DNA of 64,000 nucleotides from Epiperipatus broadwayi (Eukaryota; Onychophora; Udeonychophora; Euonychophora; Peripatidae), in contig JAQFVV010012490.1 in assembly GCA_028023455.1 (NCBI GenBank), positions 370,001 to 434,000 on the forward strand. The letters run 5' to 3'. The notes beneath the pieces were generated by a model. That model was not told the DNA's origin. It saw only the letters and a program-made list of their open reading frames with translations, and ran no database searches. Numbering within the stretch: position 1 is the first letter of the stretch; each line of letters begins with the position of its first letter. A program made the translations under genes and the position numbers. Below, one piece after another: positions 35,243 to 47,122 of the stretch.

Positions 35243-35954
35243 TTGGGTGCAGCTGCGAAAAGGGCATATTTCTAGAAATTAAGCTAAAAATAGCGCCATC
35301 CTGTGGCTATCACGATGGATCAGAACACAATAAAATTTTTTTTAAAATCTTACTATTTTTGTAAAACAACTATATTTTCAGCATATTTTACCAAAATACA
35401 TTACAATGTGTAAATAAATGCCAGAAAATAGTCTAAAACAATAATTTTTAATTGAAAATCAAATAAAGAGTTGGGCCAATGTGACAGGTGTTAAAATTGT
35501 TATTAGTGCTGGTTTCTTTTTCAATTTATGTTCATGTAAAAGTATACAATTTTTTATTAAAATCATCGTGCTATTTTTGTAAAATAATTGTTTTTAATAT
35601 ATTTTATAAAAATAATTTATATGTACAAAAAATAATTAAAAAAACATTCTAAAACATATATTTTCATTTTGAAATGCAAATCAAAGAAGTTGGAGTGGTG
35701 AAAATTATTAGTAGGCTCTTCCATTGATTGTGATGATAAGCAACCAATCAGCATTTAGAAGGCATGGCTTCTCTCTTTGTTCTAGCGTTGAATGCCTATA
35801 TTATCGATTTTTTACTTGTAAAATAATTCAAGAGAGGGCAGCATCTTAAGGTATTTTTTAAGCTTTAAAATAAGCCTAAATACGCTACAATAATGTAAAC
35901 ACTACCAGAATTAGAACAATTTAAAGCCGTATAAGAGTTTACTTGAGATATGCT

Positions 35955-36927
35955 TTAAACAGGTTAAAGAAACAATTCATAATTACCCACTATGTTGCAG
36001 TGCTGTTACTGTTCTCTGAATTGGCATTGACTCTCCGCATCACACTTCACTAGAAGCTAGCTGATCACCGAATTCAATCATGAGTGAAGTTCCTGCATTT
36101 GAAACTATGTGCCTGCATGATTCTTGCATGTATCTGGATTGTCCCAGCTTATTTTATTGCGACCTCGGCTAGCTGGTTGGCACCTTTCCTTCCAGAGCTT
36201 ATATTCCTATGATGACATCGGGCTCAGCAAAGGCAAAGCTTACCGGGAAAGACATTTTTCTAGCCAGAAAACATTGTAGATTCACTGCGATAGAGTTCCT
36301 ATGTATCTTCTCCTTCAATCCCTACAGCTTACAAAAAAAAAAACCCCCACATCTCTCCTTTTTTTCCAATTTATAATTTTTCTTTCCTTACACCCTCTTT
36401 CCAATTTCCTTGATTTTTCTTTGAAATAAGATTCACCCTTCTGTAGTATTTTTAGAGATGTCAAACAATAGAAACAGCAAAAACATATTTTATCATTTGT
36501 CTCCCAATTTATTGGGTGAATCTTTAGTAAGATGCAATTAGGATTCATTCATAACATTATCCCACTATAAAAAAAAGTACTTGCACTAACATCTCACAAT
36601 AAAGCCTGATTTAAAATTTAATTTCCTTTCTCTACCTTCTCTCTCTCTTTTTTTTTCAAAGCCATTAGTAGTTAAGCAGGATTTTAAAACTTTTCAAATT
36701 TGTGTAATTAAAATATATTTCTGCTTGAATAATTAGTAGAAACTTTTAATCTTGATTATAAGGAAAGATAATTTTTTTTTCTCCTTTTGATTAATATATA
36801 AGATAGGCACATTTTAATAAATTTATTAAATTATTAATATGAGACAAAATAAAATAAAATATTAAACTAAAACCAATAAGTTAGAATAATAATGCATTTG
36901 CATGAGAGATGGAAAAATACCATCTCA
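35955..36927 (-). repeat. Right LTR, right fragment (5' LTR, split)
   Basis: Aligns with 26808-27649 from TTAAAGAAACA-TTCATAA to ATGGAAAAATAC-CATCTCA. Together with 31269-31812 it reconstitutes most of one LTR; about 290 bp of the other LTR (26520-26808) is missing at the break. Confidence 0.75.
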
Positions 36928-39830
36928 ATATATATCATCTTTATAATTAACTATCTTAGTTTGTCCTTACATCTATGTTTTAAATATTTATCATTCCTTT
37001 ACACTAAAATTTGATAAGACTATTTGATTTCAATATAATTGATAAACAAACAAATGAAACTTCAAGGTTCCCAGTATTGCCAATTCAGTTTTTACATATA
37101 AAAATGTGCAGAATCTAGATAATATTACTTTTTAAATAAAACCAGTTCTATGAGACTTGTCCTGTACTCTCATAGTTTAGTTTCGAATTTGGCTATAATA
37201 ATTTATATAATGAGCTAATAGAAGATATGTAAATGTTCTCACTCATAATAATTAAAATAAATAGAAAAAAATATGAATTAAATTTGGTAGAATGATTGGT
37301 AAAAAGTAATGAGTTTACTACAATTTCAGAGAGTAAATATTTAACTTGGTTAACAGGGGTCTCTACACATATACCCTAGACCCAGAAAGTTTCTGATTTT
37401 AGTTAAGAAATCACTTTATAACATATCATATCAAAAATATAAGTATAGCTTCATAATGTATTAAAATTGATTATGTTATATGCATATTTAAATGCGATAG
37501 ATGAGATTTCTATTAAGTGGAATTAAGTATGAGCTCATTCTATAAGAACACCCTTTGGTACAGATTTAGTATGTGCTCACAGGCACTGCCCAAAACTCCC
37601 ACTGACACATCCAAGTGGTAAATGACATAGATTATCTACATGAGGGCATGAAATGACCATTTGTTACAAAATTGCAATATCAAAAAACAAGATAAGACAT
37701 TATTGGAAACAAATCTATATATTTTTTGAAAAATATGTATTGTTTTCACTTAGAGGCCAACACAGATTGTTGTGGGAGAACTATGATTACATAAATAACA
37801 CAAAACACCACCAGAATCAGCGGAATTTGCTAATCAGTTGAGAGTAAAAATCAGGGATTTAAAGTTGTTGAATATATAATTTCCCAGAGAAGTAACAGAA
37901 GAGACCCCAAGAAGAGAAAATTAATATCAAATTTATCAGTAGAACAAAATTAAACCCGTATTGAAAAATATAAATTATCATTATTGTTTTCAATTGCTGC
38001 TATAACAAATTCATTTATCATGTATTTATCATATAAGATAGATGTTATATTCAAACCTTAGTTGAGACACTTTATTATTAAGAAATGTAATCATTAGAAG
38101 TATTGAATATAGAGAACAAGGATGTTATATAGATTGCATATTATCTTTACTATATGATAAAATATATCCCTGAATGGATAATCCATTTACTAGTAGAAGA
38201 AATAAAAACAGATAAACTGTAATTCAGCAAAATTACTAACATAGAATTGCTGCCAAGAAGAAAAGCAACACATGTAAGAAAAACATTTAAAACTTGAATG
38301 ATTTATAGTGCAAAGGAAGATTGCTTTGCAGAGTGTTATTTTCTCACATTGGTTTCATACATAGTAAAAATATAAGATGACACAAAAAGTACTATCAAAT
38401 GATATTAAACAATAAAATAATGGTAGGAGCTTTATTGAAATTATACTTACAAAATTTTCAATAACCATAGTTGATTAAAATATTTTCAATATGATAGCAT
38501 TAAGTTTGATAATAGACAAAGTAATTAAAAAAATTCATTAATGATTTTTTTACTCTTCTATGTGTAAGATTTTGTATTTTTTTAAATATATTTTTCGAAT
38601 ATAAAACACTAAACAGAGTAAATTTTCACATTAGAAATATATTTTATTAACTTATTATATATAATTAACAAGTGATTTAACAGAGTCTGTTCAATATGTA
38701 CATGTATTTTAGAAAAGATTTTTTGTTTGTTTTAATTAAATAAGCCAAAAATATGCCCAAATATTCATGCTACATAATGATGATTTATGTATTCATATAT
38801 GGGTGCAAAATGATTTTGTATCTTAAATTTCTGTGACTTTTCTAATTTTTTACTATTAGTCTTATTTTAAAATTTAATAGCTGTTGTTATATCCATAATT
38901 GTTCTATAATTAGCATGATTGCACAACATATATTACAAATATGATGGAGGTTTATTTAATTACAAAATGCTTCAAAATGTGCTATATCATGAATAAAATA
39001 AGAGAATATTTAAAAAGTAATAAGAATAAACAAATCAGTCCTTCTATGAAGGTGACAAGTATTCTTACCCTTAAAAGATGCAGGAGACAATATTTTTTTA
39101 AGGTTAATCCAAAAAAATAAGTAAAAGATTATTATTAAGAAAATTTCACTAGTATTACTTTATTGCGATTATATTTTGAGTTATCAAACTATATAAATTG
39201 ATGACAATGAGTGGTTCTAGAAATGGCCTAAATATTAATATTTTAATGGATGAAAAAACAAGATAACAGCATGATAAATGGGTACTTCATTTTTTATATT
39301 TTAAAATAAAGAAGTAAAATATACGTAATATAAATAAGATTCATGCTGTTCTGATTTGTTATTGATGCTTAGAACTTGGCACAACTGATACACGATACTT
39401 CTGAAACTGTTCCTGTGAATGTACATCATAGATCTCATTTTCACAATGGGCTAATTAATAGGATTCTTAAATGGATTCATCTTATAATATAAAATTATCT
39501 TAATTGCACCATATTATTTTTAAAATTTGAGATTGCTTCTATTCTTTTCAATACGTAGTAATGATTTCTATATTTTACTTACAATAATGATAAATATTCC
39601 AATTTCCATGATTGATTTTTACCTAGACTATCTTTTATTTAGGTATTTATTAAGTCTGAAGCTGTATCACATCTGATTTTCTTAAAATAAATAAACAAAT
39701 TCAGCTCAAAACCATAGTATATTAATATTATGAATAAAAAATTATTGGTCATGAATAAATCTGTTATCTATCAATTCCACCTAGGCATTCAGAATTCGTT
39801 ATTAATGCTTGCATTAAAATAAATGTTATA
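36928..39830. other. AT-rich intergenic DNA
   Basis: No gene or element ends recognised. The open frame at 37653-37841 has no family resemblance. Confidence 0.45.
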
Positions 39831-40603
39831 CACCTGGGTCTCTTTTTACGCGGACTTATTTAACATGATTTTGAAGTTACGCGATTCGACTTTCATCTTA
39901 GTAATTTCAATATTTTCAATGCTTTATAATAGCAAGATTTTATGCAATAATGAAATTAAAATCATGATTTCCACATTTTATGTATACACATATTAAATTT
40001 TACAAGATTATAATGTAAATTTGTTCAAACATTGTGCGTGTTAATTTTGCATTTTAAATCACATTCTGTTTTTGCTTTTTTAAAAAAGAATGTAATCAAT
40101 TATTATTTTCTTATTAATGACACTAATCATTAACGTGCTCTTAAATTCCAATGAGAGCTAAATGGTTGTATGTCTGGATATCACGAGCTTTGTAAACAAT
40201 TAATAAAATCATCGTCTCAAAGATTAATTACTAATTACATTGTTACCAGAAAATCATAATAATTAAAACGTGTATAAAAAAATGTAAATTACTGTACTGT
40301 AAATTATGCATAAAAATATATTATTTTGAATAAAATTAAATATTATAGTTAAAAAAAGTTTGTCTTGTATCAATTTTTTTCAAATTTGAAATTTTTTATT
40401 AGTCATATTTTATTTCCTTATTTTTTTTTTTGCGCGAATTTTAAAGTAATTTTACGTTGGTGCTTTGCTTTTATGCGAATTTTGAAAAATCACAGACCGC
40501 ACCCCCCCCCCTTTTTCAATGTAAGTTACGTCTATTTTTGTGCGATTTCTTTTGCGCGTGTTTTCTGAGGAACCTATCTATCGCATAAAACGAGACCCAG
40601 GTG
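39831..40603. mobile_element. TA-flanked TIR DNA transposon (pogo/Tigger-like, non-autonomous)
   Basis: Starts CACCTGGGTCTCTTTTTACGC and ends with the reverse complement GCGATA...ACGAGACCCAGGTG. The terminal inverted repeat is at least 12 bp perfect and continues imperfectly. TA flanks both ends, the target of Tc1/mariner/pogo transposases. The interior repeats ACGCGGA, GCGCGAATTTT and ACGCGATTCGACTTTC motifs like pogo/Tigger-derived MITEs, and it carries a C run at 40501-40511. No transposase is present. Confidence 0.8.
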
Positions 40604-41859
40604 TACTAGTATATATTCATATTTATAATACAATTATCAGGAAATGCATCTAGGTTAATATATCAACTATATAATAATATAACATCATTCAGAAAAGATT
40701 TCCAAAACAGTTAAAAACTACATACAGAATAAAGTGAGTGCATAGGTACATATAATATTAGACATTTTCCTTCATCAATCTTTCTTTAAAATTATAAAAT
40801 AAACTTGTCAAAAATAGCAGATAATAATGTAATGTGCCTGAAGATTCTCCATCACTAATTTCCGAATACAGTTTGTTAAAAATGCCCAAAATATTAAAAT
40901 TGGCTTAAAATTTTATATATTCTTTAAAATGCACTTTCATGATTTAAAGAGGTTCATTTCTTTATGATGCAGCTCCAAAGATGAGATGCTAAAATAAATT
41001 ATGTTAAAATAATAGCAAACTATCCAACTACGATCAAGTATAATAATCTGATTTATTGCCTAGTCACCCCAGCCTACCTTTAGATAGAAAACATAAAACA
41101 CATATTTAATAATCTCATTTATCAGTAAACTAAAAAACATTTAGTCAAATATGATGGCATATATCAAAATAACATATAATTACTTCCTCTTAGCCGGCAT
41201 TTAAGATTATGCAAGAAGATATGATGTATAAATTCAAACATTATAAAGTTCATTTATCAACTATTAGTTATTATTCAACATCATTTATTATTTAAGATGA
41301 TGTTTTTATTTATTGGGTTTTCTAGTTTCACATTAAAATGAATATAAATTTAATTATAAAACTACAACTACAATGTTAATATTCCAACAATATTGGTGAT
41401 GCAACTTGTTAAAAATATATAATTATTACTACTGAATCATATATTATTTACTTAAAGTCAATGTAAAATAAGTTCTTTATATATAAACATAATAATTGTA
41501 CAACATATACATATAGGCATTCTTTATTGCAAAAAAATGCAAAAATCACACAATTATAGCCGAACTGAAATTTATTATCAATAACTTAAAATCTTTATTT
41601 AAAAAAAAAATTTTTTTTTAAAATTTCAACAGACTATTATTATAGAATTCCATATATATATAAATGAAAAAATATTCCCTAAATTAAAATCTATTTCAAC
41701 CAATACCTCTGAACTATGCGGTTTTTATTGATTTTTAACTTGCAATTCATATTAACATTTAAATAAATATGAATTGTTTTAAAACAAATTATTTTAAATG
41801 TTTATTTATTTAAAAATAAATACCAGCAAAAAAAAAAAAAAATATATATATATAAATAA
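40604..41859. other. Intergenic DNA downstream of the reticulon gene
   Basis: AT-rich and without features. AT microsatellite-like runs near 41800-41860 border the end of the reticulon transcript. Confidence 0.45.
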
Positions 41860-42957
41860 ATAAATTTTTTACAATTAAGTTTATTTTGCACTACAAATAC
41901 TGCACCGACCACACATCACAGTTGGTGCAACATCGTACAGTACATTTGTACATTAGCCACATTTAAGATTACGGCCACAATGAGGCGTGGGAAAACATAA
42001 CTAGACAGAGTAAAAAAACTGCCTTTAATGTGTGTAAGAAAGATATACAGGATTATATAAAGTTAAAGCATTTTTATTTGTTCAGTTAAAAAAGTAACAA
42101 ATTAGATTTAAAAAAATAAAAAAGCAGTCAATAAAGCTTGGACAGTTTTTAACAAGATTAATTAACGTTACAAAAAAGACTGTCAACTGTAAAACACTGA
42201 AAGAGGAAAAAAAAGCAAAAGCTATTTTTTCCCCCTTTTTAAAAGTTCATTTACTCATTTATCCCGAGCATCAACAGATTTACAGCAATTTAGATATATA
42301 TATATGTAAAAAAAGAGAGAGAAAAGGGCTAAAACAGTATGAATGTAAGTGTACAATGCAAAAATGTTACGTAAGAAATAGAGCTATTTAGCCTATGATA
42401 TTAAAAAAAGATTCCAATACTAAATAAAATGTGAGAATAGAAAAAGAAAATTATTACAAAAAAAAAAAAAATCAGATTCTGAAAAACATTATCCATGCAA
42501 TGGTGAGTTAGATTATTTTCCCCCTGGCAATATATATATACTTTTTTTGTGAAGTAATTTTTCTAAAACAAATTATATATTTTACAAGAGAAAAATTATT
42601 CAATTATATTTCTGTTAAAATAATAACAGTTTTAAAAATAGCATAAATATATGTATATATTTTAAAAGTTTTATTTTTTTAAAATGTCTTTAAACAGATT
42701 TCTGATACTGTCTTTTTGATAACTTTTTTAAAAAATATATTAATAAAACTGATAATGTGAAGCAATCTATGCTTGTAGGAAAATGAGATAAACAAGTGAT
42801 CGGATGTGTTGTAGGCTCTCAAAAACATCCCAAAATAAAAGGAAATGAACAATATGAGAATACCAGCAGTATTTTTTTTTCCACAAAGATACATGCGCTT
42901 ATGCAACATGCTAAGTTTGAGAAATGACCATCAGCAAGCAACACATCCTATACATTT
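41860..42957 (-). other. RTN: 3' UTR of the reticulon gene
   Basis: The sequence runs from the stop codon at 42960-42958 down to a canonical AATAAA (minus strand, 41885-41880), giving a 3' UTR of about 1.1 kb. The cleavage site is inferred at roughly 41855-41870. The UTR is AT-rich with several A runs; GC rises in 41886-41990. An open frame at 42679-42909 is inside the UTR and is not called. Confidence 0.7.
41880..41885 (-). terminator. RTN: Polyadenylation signal AATAAA
   Basis: TTTATT on the plus strand, i.e. AATAAA in the sense of the reticulon transcript, followed by an A/T-rich and then T-rich stretch in that sense. It is the best candidate for the end of the mRNA. Other AATAAA words upstream in the UTR could give shorter forms. 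Confidence 0.55.
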
Positions 42958-43003
42958 TTACTGCGCCTTCTCCTTTTTCCCAACAGGTATTTTAGCTTTT
43001 ATT
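42958..43003 (-). CDS. RTN: Reticulon, last coding exon
   Basis: The splice acceptor TTTTTTTAG ends at 43004. The first base, A, completes the CA left by the previous exon to make Q. Then IKAKIPVGKKEKAQ and a TAA stop follow. Reticulons end in a short tail of the form K-I-x-x-K-I-P-x-x-K-x-K-A, in vertebrates often with an ER-retrieval di-lysine-like signal, and the insect homologue has IPIG at the same place. The protein shapes tubular endoplasmic reticulum through its membrane-inserted hairpins, which lie upstream and outside this window. This exon is cytosolic. The length (46 coding bases) and phase agree with the upstream exon. Confidence 0.9.
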
Positions 43004-44230
43004 CTAAAAAAATAAAATAAATATATATTAAACTGTGAATTAAAAATAAATGAAAAAATATTAAAATTATCAATAAATTAATTTGAAGATACTCAATCAT
43101 ACTAAAAACATAGACAAAATAATAATTTCATATATAATAAATCAATTTACACTAGAGATCCAACTGATATAAATCTGAGTTATGTTGCTTCACACATAAA
43201 ATTTTTTGGACTTTCTACACTATTTATGTTATTTTTCTTTCATATTTATTGTTTTCTTTTATGTTAATCCCTTTAAAACTGATTGTTGAAAAACATCTAA
43301 TTATTATTATCACTGTATATAAGTTATATTTTCCCAAGTTATGTATATTTCAATTTATAATAGTGTAAACAGATCCATTTATGTAAATCAGGGCATATCT
43401 ATAATAATTTTATATACTTTTATAGACAACTGAGAAAAGTTCAATAAAAAAGTAATTGAAAATAAATTTATAAAATAACATTGGTAGTATTTCGGGAGTC
43501 ATAAGCATATTTGCTAAAAAGAATTCATCGAAAAAAGTATGAAGAGGACTTAGTTTTTTAAATTATGATGAGTGCTTCAAAGGAAAAATAAAAAATAAAT
43601 AATCTTAGATAATTACTGAAAATTTAAAAAACAGAGCAAAACAGAAAAATCTGGAAAAGCTAGTTCAGAATGAAATGCAGAATCTGATTTGATGATGCTA
43701 CATTTCATACAAAGAAAAAAAAAAAAGAAAAATTAGAACTAAAATTTTTTTGCAATACAGAATATTTAATACTGTTGGTAATAATTTTTTTTTTTTTTAG
43801 GTTTATAAGGTACTTGAAGAATCAAAACTGCATTTGACAGATTGTTTATGAAAAATGTTTTACTAAAAAAACCATACTCTCCTAACTCTCTATTATTTAG
43901 TTAATATTCATTTTTTTTATTCTATATAATAATAAATTAAATATTCAAATTTTATTAATTTATATTATAAAAAAAAAAACATGGTAAAATAAAACTGGCA
44001 ATGATTGCTTTAGCAAAAAATATTTCTAAGTAACAACACATATGTTATGCGTAATGCATTATATTTAAAATAAAAATGGACAATTTCTTTAGTTAAGGTA
44101 CATTAAAGAATTAAATTATTCCTAATAAAATATGCTAAGATTCCTAGATGATGTAACTAATCATTGAGAATATTATCAGGACTAGTTAAGAAAACATCAT
44201 ACAAGAAATGAATATAATTTCATATTAAAA

Positions 44231-44326
44231 ACAAAGCAAAACTCTCCATATAGTAGTGCCATCTTGTGCTAACAAGAGCAATCAATGGATGCCAGAAGGC
44301 ACTACTATAAGGAGAGTTTTGCTTTA
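44231..44326. repeat. Short hairpin relative of the 20 kb foldback family
   Basis: AAAGCAAAACTCTCCATATA with GTAGTGCC is mirrored by GGCACTACTATAAGGAGAGT and TTTGCTTT, with CAATCAATGGATGCCAGAAG in the loop side. This is essentially two ends of the 19.9-20.9 kb family with the interior lost, so it lacks the hammerhead. Confidence 0.7.
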
Positions 44327-44760
44327 TTTTGAATTGTTTAATAACAATTAAGTGCTAGTATGAGATAGTGATCATGTGATGTTTAGTGGTTATAATTTTA
44401 TATTGTAAAAATCAGTACTAAAAGGGAGTGGTTATAAGAATGTAAACCAATGTTGTTTTGATGAATGTAAGATAAAAAAACAACAACAAACTTTTATGTT
44501 CCATTCATAATCTTTATTTTTATTAAATAAAAGACAAAAATATTTAGATCTTTAATCCTTTTATTTAAAAGCCTAAATATTGCATAGCATATATTTGTAA
44601 ATACTAAGTTATATATTAATTCAGGAGCTTCCAAAATCAATAATAGTTCTATTGCTAAAAGCAATCAATCCAGGCTAATAAAAGTTTGTGACCGTACAGA
44701 TGCATTTAATCTGACTTCATAGCTCGCTATGCATTGTTGCCACCATTTGCTGTACATATA

Positions 44761-44811
44761 GTTCAAACAGTGTAAAAATTAAGTGTGAATTGAAAGCCAT
44801 CAGCATTTGTC
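44761..44811 (+). repeat. 51-bp direct repeat, left copy
   Basis: GTTC-AAACAGTGTAAAAATTAAGT and the following GAATTGAAAGCCATCAGCATTT match 47072-47122 with about six differences. The pair brackets the LINE and the foldback ends between them. Confidence 0.75.
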
Positions 44812-44825
44812 ACCACTTGCTGTTC

Positions 44826-45330
44826 ACAGAGGCAAAACTATGCATAAAGTAACACCAATCAGTGCCAGAATAATCAACAGATACAGGAACAAGCTTGAAA
44901 CTAGTCTGGTGATATTGGATGATCAGACACTGGATAGGGATTTTATGCACAAACCTTCCTGCATCCACTGATTACTCTGGATTGCATTGAGTTGTGGTAC
45001 TATATGGAGTCTCTGCTAATTGAATGTAAATGCTTGAAAACAGAAAGGGCACATATAATGAAGTTATGGAAGAATAAATATGAAAAAAGTGATTATACAG
45101 AAAGTGGATTATTGGTTTTTATGCTGGGTTTGGGAAAAGATAAGGGGGATTTAGATATAAAGGCCATAGAGTTGACAAAGATTATGTTGTGAAAATGGGA
45201 TGGAGCAGAAATATGGGAAAATTTAGACTGGGGAATGGAAAATAAAGTGGCTAACAGGTTTCTCTGGGCATAATTGTTGACAGATTCTTGACTCCGTTTA
45301 ATGAGAAGCTATAGTACATCACATCACATT
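44826..45330 (+). pseudogene. Foldback-family end followed by an extra LINE 3' end
   Basis: 44826-44995 matches the 20 kb foldback family, including the ribozyme tail AGCTTGAAACTAGTCTGG but without CTGATGA. It then switches to LINE 3'-terminal coding sequence: LLIECKCLKTERAHIMKL, then YTESGLLVFMLGLGKDKG and LDIKAIELTKIML. The same sequence recurs at 46690-46930. The block is a second, separate copy of the LINE tail lying upstream of the LINE body. Confidence 0.65.
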
Positions 45331-46990
45331 AAACAATTATAGATGGGATAGCGGTAACAACAGTTTTATATATAATCTTCTCATATATCGTAAGGGTTGC
45401 AAAATGGATGGAAGAAAATAATATAGTGGGAAAAATGCAAGGAGGTTTTCGATCGGATAGGCAAATAGGAGATAGTTTATTTGTAATAACACAACTTATG
45501 GATATAAGTAGATATACAGGTAGCCAGTTATATATGGTTTTTAAAGATATAGAAGGGGTGTATGATAGAGTAAATAGAAATAGATTATGCATAAGTCTAA
45601 TAAATTTTGAAATGGATTGAGTTTTAGTGAATATTATTAAGAAATTATATGAAAATAATTACTATATGTATCAATTAGGGAATATAGAATCAGTTAAAAT
45701 TAAAAATGGGGTGGGACTAAGGCAAGGATGCCCTATGTCACCTATTTTGTTTTTGTTGAGAGAAAATGGAGAGAGCAATAGAAAGACTAGGAAGAGGGAT
45801 AGAGATACCATTAATAGGTGGCAAGGGAGTATATACATTATTGGGTCAGTTGCGCAGAAAGAAGGGAAGATATGGTAGTTATGCTGAGGACATGCGCAAG
45901 GGTGGGTAAAGAGATGGGGATTAAGTTTAGTAAAGAAAAATTAAAAGTAATGATGATTAATACTGGGGAAAGAGAAGACAAAGAATTTTTATTGGGGGAT
46001 ATAAAGTTAAGTGTGGTGAATAGATATAACTATTTGGAAATCGTCTTAAGTAATCAGAGAAATTGCTTGGATGAATGGGAAAAAAAAAAGATAAATGAAG
46101 CAAAGAAAAGAAAGGGATTGATAAAAAAATTAACAATGTTTTCATGTAATAAATATGATGTAGCTAGAATTATATGGAAGCAAGTGGCGGTAGCAGGGTT
46201 AACATATGGTAACTATGCATTATGTGTTAGTAAAATGAAAATGTTTGGTAGATTGCTGTTTATAGATAAAAGAATAGCCAAAACAGTATTTAATTGGGTT
46301 ATGAATAAAGGGCAGGTAATAAGATGGGTGAGAAAGGTAATGCGGCATGCAAAATATTTGGATAAAGAATTTATGTCAGTATACTTGTATAAAAGGTGGG
46401 ATGATAAGTGTTATAGTGATAAGGAATGGAGTAGAAGAATAAGATGCATTAATAAAGAATAGGGAGTTGGAGAGAAGAAGAAGTAATATAGAGAGTAAAA
46501 AAAGTTTAAATATATATAGAAGTAAACGGAATATTAGATGCTAGTTAATTTATGACAATAGCAAGGAAAGTAGTTTACTGTTTAAGGCTCGAACGAAATC
46601 TTTAGCAACAGGGGATTATACACATAAATGGAAAAATGTGGGTGATTTAGTCTGCAAGTTGTGTAAGGAAGGCATATAAAATATTAGGCATCTGTTAATT
46701 GAATGTAAATGCCTGAAAGCAGAAAGGATACAAATAATAAAAGTTGTGGGAGAATAAATATAAACAAAGTGATTATACAGAAAGTGAATTCTTGGTTTCT
46801 ATTCTGGGTTTGAGGAAAGATAAAGGGGCTTTAGATATAAAGGCCATGGAGTTGACAAAGTTTATGTTGTGGAAATGGGATGGAGGAGGATATGGGAAAA
46901 AAAAGGTGGGGAATAGAAAGGAAAGGTAAAGTGGCTAACAGGTTTCTCTGGGCATAGTTGCCGAGAGTTTCCTAACTCCGTATAAAGAGA
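45331..46990 (+). pseudogene. Non-LTR retrotransposon reverse transcriptase, frame-shifted
   Basis: Plus strand, several frames. In order: a YRGI-like start with TTVLYIIFSYIVRVAKWMEE, NNIVGKMQGGFRSDRQIGDS, LYMVFKDIEGVYDRVNR (motif A region, D in place), then GVGLRQGCPMSPILF (motif B) and, out of frame near 45880, YAED in place of catalytic YADD. A long clean frame, 45818-46462, carries the post-palm domain. Near 46640 CKLCKE and HLLIECKCL form a C-x-x-C...H...C knuckle typical of the C terminus of such LINEs; one stop (GI*N) lies inside it. Open stretches are long for a dead element, so it may be fairly young. It is antisense to the reticulon gene. Confidence 0.82.
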
Positions 46991-47071
46991 AGTCACAGTG
47001 CATCACATTACATCCAACATCTGTGTTAAACAGCTTGTGTAAGCATGAAGAATGGTGATCATGTGACATTA

Positions 47072-47122
47072 GTTCCAACAATGTAAAAATTAAGTGTAAA
47101 TTGAAGGCCATCAGCATTTATC
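47072..47122 (+). repeat. 51-bp direct repeat, right copy
   Basis: Partner of 44761-44811. It directly follows a foldback-family end (GTGTAAGCATGAAGAATGGT and GATCATGTGACAT at 47038-47068). The length is far beyond a normal LINE or transposon target duplication. Confidence 0.7.

Larger units (their letters stand above)
33605..35333. mobile_element. Putative Merlin-like element with inverted ends
   Basis: TTGTGTTCTGATCC near 33605-33640 is mirrored by GGATCAGAACACAA at 35318-35331, and similarity extends into the interior (CAGCTGACACG against GGCTATCACG). Between them lie a transposase fragment, an irregular minisatellite and a 48-bp triplicate. Parts of the flanks are themselves duplicated outside the mirror (TTTATGTTCATGTAAAAGTA at 35525; a similar string at 33567), so the true ends are uncertain. 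Confidence 0.5.
25979..36927 (-). mobile_element. Degenerate Ty3/gypsy-type LTR retrotransposon with nested insertions
   Basis: Two long, diverged LTRs flank reverse transcriptase, RNase H and integrase remnants in that order on the minus strand, which is the Ty3/gypsy gene order. The LTRs begin TGAGATGG and end CA on the coding strand. A purine-rich tract abuts the left (3') LTR. No convincing target duplication is visible (TAACA on one side, ATATA on the other). Every coding domain carries stops or frameshifts, and the right LTR has been split by about 4.1 kb of later insertions. This is an old, inactive copy. Confidence 0.82.

Noticed and set aside
42679-42909. 76-codon minus-strand open frame
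   Set aside because: It lies inside the reticulon 3' UTR, is low complexity and has no family resemblance.
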